A stretch of 40,144 nt of DNA, taken from Sulfurovum sp. Its GTDB lineage: Bacteria; Campylobacterota; Campylobacteria; Campylobacterales; Sulfurovaceae. A program made the position numbers and the translations under genes. Below the pieces are notes generated by a model that did no database searches, was not told the origin of the DNA, and saw nothing but the letters and a program-made list of their open reading frames with translations. Shown in pieces: positions 34,104 to 40,144 of the stretch (positions within the stretch are counted from its first letter, which is position 1; each line of letters opens with the position of its first letter). The stretch lies in the NCBI GenBank assembly GCA_023955225.1, contig JAGSGJ010000019.1, positions 1 through 40,144 on the forward strand, read 5' to 3'.

Positions 34104-35146
34104 TGCAACACTTACGTTCGGTATGGCTCTTCATAGGATTTATATTAGCCTATACTACCCTATTAAGCGCACAGAACGAATATAAATACAGCTATATGCC
34201 TAAAAAGGTATATGAGAACCAACTCTTCGCAGTGACGATCATTGCTCCTGGTGAAGAAGGTAAAAGTAACCCTCAATTTACTTTTGACAGTTCAAGTGAA
34301 ACTCAGCCCCTTTTCAAAAAGCCTCTTACCGTTCAAAATGGTCCCGATAGTTTCTATACTTTCTATTTTAAAGCATCAAATGTAGATATTCGTATTCCCA
34401 AACTGTTTATATCATCTGGGAATGGTGAAGATTCACTTGAGTCCAAAACGATCTTTATAAAGACGCTTAAACAAAGAGAAGATTTCTGTCAAGTCCTAGC
34501 TGCAGATATGAAGCTAAAAAACTCTCAAGTCTCAAACTATGATGAGAAAAGTCATATAGTTACCCTCTCCATAGAAGCCTTTGAAGCAAACCTTGAAGAC
34601 ATGCAGTTAACCAACGTACAAGAAGCTGGTGTTGAGAATTTAAACCGTAATAATGCTAAAGTAGAAGCAGAATTTTACGTGGTCCTTCCTCTAGAAGAGA
34701 AAGTACTCAAATTCACCTATTTCAACACGATAAAAAAACAGTATGTTTTTTTAGAAGTTCCCGTAGTGGTTGCTGATGCTTCAGTCACTACACAGTCTGA
34801 TCTAAATCCAAAAGAAGACAGTTTCGAAAAACTAAAAAAGTATACGTTAATCTCTTTAGTTGCTTTCTTTTTGATCATGTTCTTATTTAGAAGAGATTTC
34901 TTTTATCTTGTTTTTGGCGTGGTATCTTTTATCACCCTTTTAACTTTGTATATACCACATAAAAAAATATGTGTAAAACAAGGTGCATCACTCTACATAT
35001 TGCCTACTCAGACGAGTACTGTCAGTACACAGATAGATCAGGAGCTTGACACCATGCTACTGGGTGAACGTAAAGGATTTCAGAAAGTTGAATACAAAGA
35101 AGGAATCATAGGATGGATCAAAAATGAAGATCTTTGCAACAATTAG
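34103..35146 (+). CDS. Periplasmic/inner-membrane protein with C-terminal SH3-like domain
   Basis: 347 residues. A signal peptide (residues about 5-23, ending LLSAQ) is followed by a periplasmic beta-rich region (about 25-235) with BatD-like opening VYENQLFAVTIIAPGEEG, two membrane spans (about 250-285), and a C-terminal SH3b-like segment of about 60 residues (ASLYILPTQTSTVS, then GIIGWIKNEDLC). I recall a gene of this type at the same place in Campylobacter (after purQ, before plsC), where its function is unknown. It overlaps purQ and plsC at its ends, so it is in the operon. An assembly or adapter role at the envelope is inferred. Confidence 0.75.
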   Translation: MQHLRSVWLFIGFILAYTTLLSAQNEYKYSYMPKKVYENQLFAVTIIAPGEEGKSNPQFTFDSSSETQPLFKKPLTVQNGPDSFYTFYFKASNVDIRIPKLFISSGNGEDSLESKTIFIKTLKQREDFCQVLAADMKLKNSQVSNYDEKSHIVTLSIEAFEANLEDMQLTNVQEAGVENLNRNNAKVEAEFYVVLPLEEKVLKFTYFNTIKKQYVFLEVPVVVADASVTTQSDLNPKEDSFEKLKKYTLISLVAFFLIMFLFRRDFFYLVFGVVSFITLLTLYIPHKKICVKQGASLYILPTQTSTVSTQIDQELDTMLLGERKGFQKVEYKEGIIGWIKNEDLCNN

Positions 35147-35834
35147 ATTTTACTGGGGTGCATTCATCATCTCATTTAATACTGCTGTCTTTATGATACC
35201 TGCGTTAATGTTATTTGGTAAGCACAAAAGTACCATTGTGCACCATATCAACCGTTTGACACTTTTTATGATGGGTGGTAAACTAGCTCAAGAAGGTACC
35301 ATGGATGCGAATGCAGACATGTATGTGATGAACCACCAGGGAATCGTAGATATCATAGGACTTGAAGCACTACAGAACAACCATTTACGATGGGTCGCAA
35401 AGAAAGAGCTTTTTGAAGCACCATGGTTTGGTAATCTTTTACGTCACGGAGAGATGATCTCCCTTGATCGTCAAAACAAAACAGGTCTTTTAAAGCTCAT
35501 CAAAGATGTCAAAGAGTCTAAAGATCTGTACCATCGTCCTGTAGCGATATTTCCGGAGGGGACAAGAACAGATAAACAACCCCTGCTTCCCTTTAAGAAA
35601 GGATCAAAGATCATCGCTGAAAAGTTAGAACTACGTGTACAACCCATAGTGATAACAGGCAGTAAATGGGTCTTAAACGAACATATAAAAACCGGTCACA
35701 GCGGAACAGTAAAATATGAGTTTTTACCTAGTTTTTCTGTAAAGAGTGATGATGAAAACTGGTTTGAAACCCTGAGAAAAGATATGCAAAAGGTTATAGA
35801 TGATGAGTTTAACAACAATCATTGCAGTCGCTAG
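35124..35834 (+). CDS. plsC: 1-acyl-sn-glycerol-3-phosphate acyltransferase
   Basis: PlsC adds the second acyl chain to lysophosphatidic acid to make phosphatidic acid at the inner membrane. The 236 residues include an N-terminal hydrophobic segment, motif I NHQGIVDI (the H-x4-D pair), motif III FPEGTRT, and the later PIVITGSKW. The start lies 23 bases inside the preceding gene and the end overlaps crcB, so translation is coupled. Confidence 0.93.
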   Translation: MKIFATIRFYWGAFIISFNTAVFMIPALMLFGKHKSTIVHHINRLTLFMMGGKLAQEGTMDANADMYVMNHQGIVDIIGLEALQNNHLRWVAKKELFEAPWFGNLLRHGEMISLDRQNKTGLLKLIKDVKESKDLYHRPVAIFPEGTRTDKQPLLPFKKGSKIIAEKLELRVQPIVITGSKWVLNEHIKTGHSGTVKYEFLPSFSVKSDDENWFETLRKDMQKVIDDEFNNNHCSR

Positions 35835-36189
35835 CGGTGGTGCCATAGGTGCAACCCTAAGACTGCTGATCAATGGATTCACCAATAAGCATTTTGTACA
35901 TGCTCTTCCATTGGGTACACTTGCGGTGAATCTTATAGGTAGTCTACTCATAGGTATGCTTTTTGCATATTTTCATTTTAACACATCTCTCTCTCCACAA
36001 CTTAAAACATTTTTGGTTACGGGAATACTTGGTGCACTGACAACCTACTCTACTTTTGCCATAGAGAGCTTTTTTTTACTTGAGTCAGGACACTATGCAC
36101 ATGCTTTTGCCAACATGGCACTTAACCTTTTTGGTACCATACTCCTCGCAGGTATCGGGTACTTATTAATCATGCAAATCACAAAATAA
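35800..36189 (+). CDS. crcB: Fluoride ion channel CrcB/Fluc
   Basis: A 129-residue four-span membrane protein that exports fluoride. Family motifs are present: GGAIGATLRLL near the N-terminus, GTLAVNLIGSLLIGML, and GILGALTTYSTFAIES. The start is a double ATG (35800/35803) inside the plsC end, a 35-base overlap. No fluoride riboswitch is seen, as expected inside an operon. Confidence 0.93.
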   Translation: MMSLTTIIAVASGGAIGATLRLLINGFTNKHFVHALPLGTLAVNLIGSLLIGMLFAYFHFNTSLSPQLKTFLVTGILGALTTYSTFAIESFFLLESGHYAHAFANMALNLFGTILLAGIGYLLIMQITK

Positions 36190-36201
36190 CAGGAATACAC
36201 A

Positions 36202-36462
36202 TTGTCAACATTAAACCAAGAGATAGAAAAACATATTAAAAAGCTTGTAAACCCGCTTAAAGAGCCTGAAGCATTACTTGAAGCCCTTAAAGTAAAACTT
36301 ACAAAGAAAGAGTTGAAACTTTTAAAATCATGGGCAGATGAAATGCCAGCAGAAGAGTTACGTACTCAACTCAACTTAGATGAAGAACGTTACGGTGAAC
36401 TTTCAACAAAACTTATTAAGAAGTTAAATCAAGAGAAGATCAAACAGGCGATGTGTATCTAA
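36202..36462 (+). CDS. Small helical protein, possible sigma-region-4-like helix-turn-helix
   Basis: 86 residues starting at TTG, with an AGGA site 7 bases upstream. It is helical and charged. The segment LTKKELKLLKSWADEMPAEE-LRTQLNLDEERYGELSTKLIKKL resembles the sigma-70 region 4/LuxR-type helix-turn-helix in spacing (LT-x-x-E-x-x-x-L ... E-x-x-x-x-L-x-x), which would make it a DNA-binding protein; this is suggestive only. It follows crcB by 12 bases and ends 1 base before the convergent CPBP gene stop. A Cys is second to last. Confidence 0.7.
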   Translation: MSTLNQEIEKHIKKLVNPLKEPEALLEALKVKLTKKELKLLKSWADEMPAEELRTQLNLDEERYGELSTKLIKKLNQEKIKQAMCI

Positions 36463-36463
36463 T

Positions 36464-36892
36464 CTAGAGTATTAGAAACAAAGAGCACGCATTGTAAAAC
36501 ATATGCAGAAAGATACTGGCTCCTACGTGTCCATACTGCTCTTTAAAGTATCCAAAGATCAAAGAAGGTACAAAGACAAGCATCGCCCATAGTGGCGTAT
36601 GATGCACAAAATGCATAGCAACAAATAGTACTGATGTCAGTATGTTAGCTACTGTCAAATAAAATAAAGAAGGGTATTGTTTCGTTTTTGTAGCGATATA
36701 CTTTTGAATTACTCCCCGAAAAGCCAACTCTTCAACTACCGGATAAAAGACAATCAGAGAAAAAAGAGATTTTGTATCGAAGTGTAGCAGATCTACATCA
36801 AAAGCCTGATGTGCAAATATACTGTTATAAAGAAGAACAAATAGCGGAGCAGCCAAGATGGCTGTTCCATATTGAATATGTAGTTTATTCAA
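36464..36892 (-). CDS. Compact CPBP-family glutamic intramembrane protease, likely MrtJ-type (JDVT-CTERM)
   Basis: 142 residues, with about four hydrophobic spans. The CPBP (Abi, CAAX-protease) motifs are complete: EELAFRG (E54, E55, R59), H94 in VAMH, and HMFYNA (H130, N134). It is short for the family, like proteases dedicated to C-terminal sorting tails. The gene immediately upstream, 7 bases away on the same strand, encodes a protein with such a tail. The start is TTG at 36892 with no ribosome site, so reinitiation after the upstream stop is likely; a nearby ATT start cannot be excluded. General CAAX-type immunity or housekeeping proteases are the alternative. Confidence 0.72.
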   Translation of the reverse strand: MNKLHIQYGTAILAAPLFVLLYNSIFAHQAFDVDLLHFDTKSLFSLIVFYPVVEELAFRGVIQKYIATKTKQYPSLFYLTVANILTSVLFVAMHFVHHTPLWAMLVFVPSLIFGYFKEQYGHVGASIFLHMFYNACSLFLIL

Positions 36893-36899
36893 GAGAAGA

Positions 36900-38696
36900 C
36901 TATTTTATAAATCTTCTTCTAAACGGATAGAGTAATCCAAGACCCGCAAGAAGTAAGAATATCATGTCATAGCTTTTGCTGTTTTCGTTATATGTACAAC
37001 CTCCACCGCCACCACTACTTGGGTTATCATCATCTGCTGGTGGAGTTGTAGATGTACTAGCAGTCGTAAATGCTGTTCTTGTAGCATTATTATCACTTTC
37101 ATCTGTATAGTAAGCAGTAACTATAGTTCCATCAACCGCTGTCATTGTTCCATCGTTAATACCAGCAACATTAATACTGTCTGTTGGTAGTGTTCCTGTA
37201 AATATTGAACTATTCGCTTCTGTCTCTGTCAATAAAACATTTTCTTCATCACCAGTATTGTTCATCACTACAATCGTAAGATTCTGTTCCGTTGCTTCAT
37301 CAGTATTTAGATCAGTATCAGCTACACCTAAAGTTAATTCTTCACCTGGACTGAATGTAGGTGCTGGAGAAATAGCAACTACTCCTACATCAGTTGGAAT
37401 TATTACAATTGGTGTTGTTCCTACATGGCTCGGTGCTGTTATATTAGAATCTGTATGTGGTGTAATACGAATAGTGAAAGTATTACCTATCTTAGCATTC
37501 TCACCTATATTAACAATATAGTTTAGTCCAAGGTTCAACACATCTTCGATAGGCCCCATAGCATACCAAGGACTAGCCTCCCACGCTAAGAGTTCTGTTA
37601 TAGTTGGTTCAGCCCATCCTTCTTCATTACCTTTATGCCATCCTACTGTACCAGTGTTCAAAGGGTCACCCCAATATGCCACAAGCTCATTATCTGTACT
37701 TGGATCCATATCATCATCCCAGAAGATACCTGTAGGTGCCCAATCATTTGTCAGCCAATTACCAAACAGTTGCTGATAGTTACCACCAAGTAAATCACCG
37801 GCATAAGAAATAGTGTTATTCTCATCATTCAATTCAACTGGATAATAAACTCTTGTATCATCAAAAAAGCCTGGTTCTGGAAAATGTTTATCAACTGGTC
37901 CCCATAAACCATGAGCAAAGTTTGCCAACGTATTATAATCAAAAACATCAGGACCACTTTCCTCTGGGTTTTCTCCAAAACCTAAAGAAAGAGTAATATC
38001 TGGATTTTCTAATCCATTTTCATCCAAAACTTGAAGTGTGTATCCATCTAGTCTCATACCTGTATAGTTATTGATCTTTTGAAAAACCTGGTATCTAACA
38101 ATTCCTGTGCTATTATCATCATTATCGAGATCGAACTTAAGATCTACAGATGTACCATTTGCATCTGGAATTGTTACCATTGCCGATAACATTTTGACTT
38201 TAAAACGTTTGTGGGTTTGAAAACCACTTGAACAGATCACTGGCTCAGGATTTGGAGTATCACGATATGCCTCTTCAAGATATGAAGTTGTCATAATACA
38301 ATTTTCCGGCTTTCCATTGTTTGTCAATGTATCACCATTGATAACTTTAATACCTGCAGGCTCACCTACTGGATAGTCTTTCCCTCCTACAGCGGCCAAT
38401 AATGTACCAGCTGGAGTATTATATATACTAGATACAAAATAATCCCCTGTAGACATCGCGGGGTACGTTCCATCGCCTGGATCGAATGTTGCAACATAAG
38501 GAGTACCATCAGCTTTGAACATGTCTACCTCTATATTTTGATCACCAAAATACCAGCCATAAAAACCAAACTGTGTAAGTGGTTGAACTTCATCTGTCGG
38601 GTTTGCACCTATAATTTTACCAGCATACGCACTTGAAGTTAGTAACATTGCTGTCACTAAACTCATTCTTAAAAAATTTTTATTATTTTTTTTCAT
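36900..38696 (-). CDS. Secreted anchor-type protein with Cys-containing C-terminal sorting tail
   Basis: 598 residues. It has a signal peptide (residues about 5-25, ending SSAYA). The middle has a choice-of-anchor-like region (IVRYQVFQKINNYTGMRLDGY, TLQV near 215-240), Trp- and Asp-rich sequences, and a later Thr/Ala/Asn-rich domain (about 455-545) that reads like a beta-sandwich. The C-terminus is a Gly run with Cys567 (GGGGGCTYNENSKSYD), a hydrophobic stretch (IFLLLAGLGLLYPF) and RRR, the layout of JDVT-CTERM tails. A strong AAAGGA site precedes the ATG. The putative protease follows directly. Function is unknown; surface attachment is expected. Confidence 0.75.
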   Translation of the reverse strand: MKKNNKNFLRMSLVTAMLLTSSAYAGKIIGANPTDEVQPLTQFGFYGWYFGDQNIEVDMFKADGTPYVATFDPGDGTYPAMSTGDYFVSSIYNTPAGTLLAAVGGKDYPVGEPAGIKVINGDTLTNNGKPENCIMTTSYLEEAYRDTPNPEPVICSSGFQTHKRFKVKMLSAMVTIPDANGTSVDLKFDLDNDDNSTGIVRYQVFQKINNYTGMRLDGYTLQVLDENGLENPDITLSLGFGENPEESGPDVFDYNTLANFAHGLWGPVDKHFPEPGFFDDTRVYYPVELNDENNTISYAGDLLGGNYQQLFGNWLTNDWAPTGIFWDDDMDPSTDNELVAYWGDPLNTGTVGWHKGNEEGWAEPTITELLAWEASPWYAMGPIEDVLNLGLNYIVNIGENAKIGNTFTIRITPHTDSNITAPSHVGTTPIVIIPTDVGVVAISPAPTFSPGEELTLGVADTDLNTDEATEQNLTIVVMNNTGDEENVLLTETEANSSIFTGTLPTDSINVAGINDGTMTAVDGTIVTAYYTDESDNNATRTAFTTASTSTTPPADDDNPSSGGGGGCTYNENSKSYDMIFLLLAGLGLLYPFRRRFIK

Positions 38697-38731
38697 ATTT
38701 TATCCTTTTAAAATTTACTTATTAAACTATT

Positions 38732-40012
38732 CTAAAATAGCATATTGAAACTAATAAGAAAGTCTCTATAATCTTCAACAGTTGATTTAGACGGTTTCGC
38801 CCAACTATGCTCTATAGTTAACTTCATAGGAAGGTAGTATTTGAATGAATAATCCATTCCCACAGTGATAGCATGATCTAGATCTTTTACATTCACATGG
38901 CTATCCTTTGATGGATAATCATAAAGATCATTCATAGTAAGGTAAGCAAGCTTTACTCCAAAGTCTGGAGTAAGATTTACTTCACCACCTACAGAGAAAG
39001 CTTCATTATCGATATTATCAAGATCTTTAGATGTACCAGCACCTATACCTGTATACGTTACTTCATTCTTAAAGACATTACTCATAGTCAAAGTAACACT
39101 TCTTTCACCTATATAACCTTCAACCTGGAAATCCATTCCATATGTTTCACGCTTGATACCGACAGAAGAACTTGAATCAGATACTGTATCTCCACCAACA
39201 ATGGCAAAAGCACCTAATATAAGATTGAAATTACCTACAGGGTATTCATATGCAATTCTGGCAAAAGGAACCAGGTTGCTTGTAAGGTCCATTTGGTTAT
39301 TGTCTTGTCCCTGAGCATACATACCCACTGTTGCAAAAACATGATCGCCACCAGTAAAGAGTCCATCTTTATCATAATAAGCCTGCAGACCTGTAGAAGC
39401 ACCTGTACCTATCTCGGTTGCCTGAAAGGCATTTGAGAGTTTTCTTATATCAAAAGTTCTAAACGGTTTATAGAGACCTGAATTATAAATTTCCATACCT
39501 GAGAATGGACCAAAATCTGCTGTAGAATAAGCTGCTACCCCTATATAACCATCTTCTATCTCTTGCGCATAAACCATTTTCCCTGAAATTGAATTATCAT
39601 TCTCAGACTTATAAGAAAGATTGACAAGAGCTCCAAGATCTTCCGTTACTCTCCCCCCAATGAACAACGAAGCTGTACGTGGTATAGATGTTATACCGTT
39701 ATTTGTTTTAGTCGTTTCTTTAACTATTCCTGACTCACTTGGCTTCTTATCAGTTTTTTCATATATAGACTTGAACATCACTCCTGCATTTATATCTGAA
39801 CCACTACTGTTTTCATCCGAGAACTTTTGACTTATAGTCATTCCCGAAGCTAGAAACTTTCTACCAAACTTATTGAGTCTTTCTATCTGCTGTAAGTGAC
39901 ATGCTTTACAATCCAACCCTGTTTGCGTAGCAAATAAAGGCAGAGCCTTTACTTCACTCGTTAAACTCATGAATGCCAGTAACCCAACTGCTACTATTCC
40001 CTGTCTTTTCAT
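38732..40012 (-). CDS. Outer-membrane beta-barrel protein with N-terminal monoheme motif
   Basis: 426 residues from ATG 40012. The N-terminus reads as a signal peptide (about 6-23), then LPLFATQTGLDCKACH with a heme c motif at C35-C38-H39, and then LNKFGRKFLASGMT, an arrangement I recall from monoheme outer-membrane proteins of Sulfurimonas-like and other bacteria. The rest is beta-rich, with repeated amphipathic strands and a C-terminal Phe (SFNMLF), typical for barrels. A role as porin with electron-transfer heme is inferred. The longer start at 40042 (TTG) overlaps an out-of-frame ORF and lacks support. The next gene begins 35 bases after its stop. Confidence 0.8.
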   Translation of the reverse strand: MKRQGIVAVGLLAFMSLTSEVKALPLFATQTGLDCKACHLQQIERLNKFGRKFLASGMTISQKFSDENSSGSDINAGVMFKSIYEKTDKKPSESGIVKETTKTNNGITSIPRTASLFIGGRVTEDLGALVNLSYKSENDNSISGKMVYAQEIEDGYIGVAAYSTADFGPFSGMEIYNSGLYKPFRTFDIRKLSNAFQATEIGTGASTGLQAYYDKDGLFTGGDHVFATVGMYAQGQDNNQMDLTSNLVPFARIAYEYPVGNFNLILGAFAIVGGDTVSDSSSSVGIKRETYGMDFQVEGYIGERSVTLTMSNVFKNEVTYTGIGAGTSKDLDNIDNEAFSVGGEVNLTPDFGVKLAYLTMNDLYDYPSKDSHVNVKDLDHAITVGMDYSFKYYLPMKLTIEHSWAKPSKSTVEDYRDFLISFNMLF

Positions 40013-40094
40013 TTTTTGTTGATAGTGTTGCAATACCAACAATAGGCGAACCGTCTAGTACTGATTCGCCCTCGTAGAATATAACACCTCTCAT
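39954..40094 (-). pseudogene. Apparent 5' fragment of a phage/plasmid-type small gene overlapping the barrel gene
   Basis: An ATG at 40094 with a strong ribosome site (GAGG, 7 bases upstream) opens 46 codons: MRGVIFYEGESVLDGSPIVG, IATLSTKNEKTGN, then SSSWVTGIHEFNE and stop. The first 33 residues closely resemble, from memory, the start of small proteins seen in phages and plasmids (FYEG/GPS, DGxPIVxIAT, KTGN), which then continue with a QTWILR-type segment absent here. The frame differs from that of the barrel gene, whose first five codons lie in the KNEKTGN region. So this looks like a truncated gene at a junction. A real short ORF or a chance match is possible. Confidence 0.5.
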
Positions 40095-40103
40095 AATCTT
40101 ACC

Positions 40104-40144
40104 TCACTCAAGCACTATCCACCCATCGGATACTGGTTGCATAG
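40104..40144 (-). CDS. 3' end of an upstream minus-strand ORF (cut by window edge)
   Basis: The minus frame ends with MQPVSDGWIVLE and a TGA at 40104-40106, just 9 bases before the phage-like ATG (40094). The tight spacing suggests a polycistronic unit on the minus strand beyond the window. Only 12 residues are visible; no identification is possible. Confidence 0.3.
   Translation of the reverse strand, partial: MQPVSDGWIVLE

Noticed and set aside
40045..40070. GGCGAA/TTCGCC inverted repeat
   Set aside because: 6-base arms with a 14-base loop inside the phage-like ORF; too weak to call a terminator or operator.

Overview
The window looks like the chromosome of a sulfur-oxidising Campylobacterota (epsilonproteobacterium), most like Sulfurovum or Sulfurimonas. 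I base this on three things: low-GC coding sequence; the gene order clpX-mreB-mreC-carB and ctpA-purC-purS-purQ-(periplasmic protein)-plsC-crcB, which I recall from Campylobacter and relatives; and a SorA/SorB-type sulfite dehydrogenase pair. The genus is an inference. No rRNA, tRNA, CRISPR array or complete insertion sequence was seen. Coding density is very high, with many TAATG or ATGA overlaps and several tail-to-tail gene ends only 1 to 12 bases apart.

Layout. 1-7427 (+): the 3' part of clpX, then mreB and mreC (cell shape), carB, a short YrdC/Sua5-like protein and a HIT protein. 7479-7619 (-): an unlisted 46-residue membrane protein. 7806-13300 (+): a phosphate/polyphosphate block with a PiT transporter, an Na/Pi-cotransporter-PhoU protein, a small coiled-coil protein and two tandem PPK2 kinases, preceded by a perfect palindrome at the promoter. 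13402-16015 (-): a CPA2 antiporter and a soluble FtsH-like protein whose AAA motifs are degraded but whose zinc-protease site is intact. 16150-18064 (+): an amino-acid permease and upp. 18269-19782 (+): sorA-sorB. 19841-21487 (-): a lipoprotein with nine 13-residue repeats, and trmH. 21568-22706 (+): an unknown protein, YwbE and YaiI/YqxD. 22719-23297 (-): a methyltransferase. 23444-24505 (+): mltG. 24578-27151 (-): clpB with a consensus promoter that overlaps a HAIR-like HspR site. 27312-30982 (+): moxR, DUF58 and a TgpA-like transglutaminase. 31110-36462 (+): ctpA, purC, purS, purQ, a periplasmic SH3-like protein, plsC, crcB and a small protein. 36464-40012 (-): a monoheme outer-membrane barrel, a large secreted protein with a Gly-rich/Cys/hydrophobic/Arg C-terminal sorting tail, and a compact CPBP (glutamic-type) intramembrane protease.

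The most interesting system is the last one. The sorting-tail protein and the CPBP protease are 7 bases apart, in the arrangement expected of a dedicated JDVT-CTERM/MrtJ-type pair in which the protease processes the tail at an invariant cysteine. The heme-bearing barrel just upstream is probably co-transcribed, which suggests a surface or electron-transfer function. Right at the window edge the 5' end of this operon runs into the start of what looks like a phage/plasmid-type gene, so the operon may sit next to a mobile-element junction (or an assembly join). Other leads are the protease-only FtsH paralogue, the polyphosphate locus with its palindrome and unknown small protein, the basic repeat lipoprotein, and the unlisted small membrane protein.
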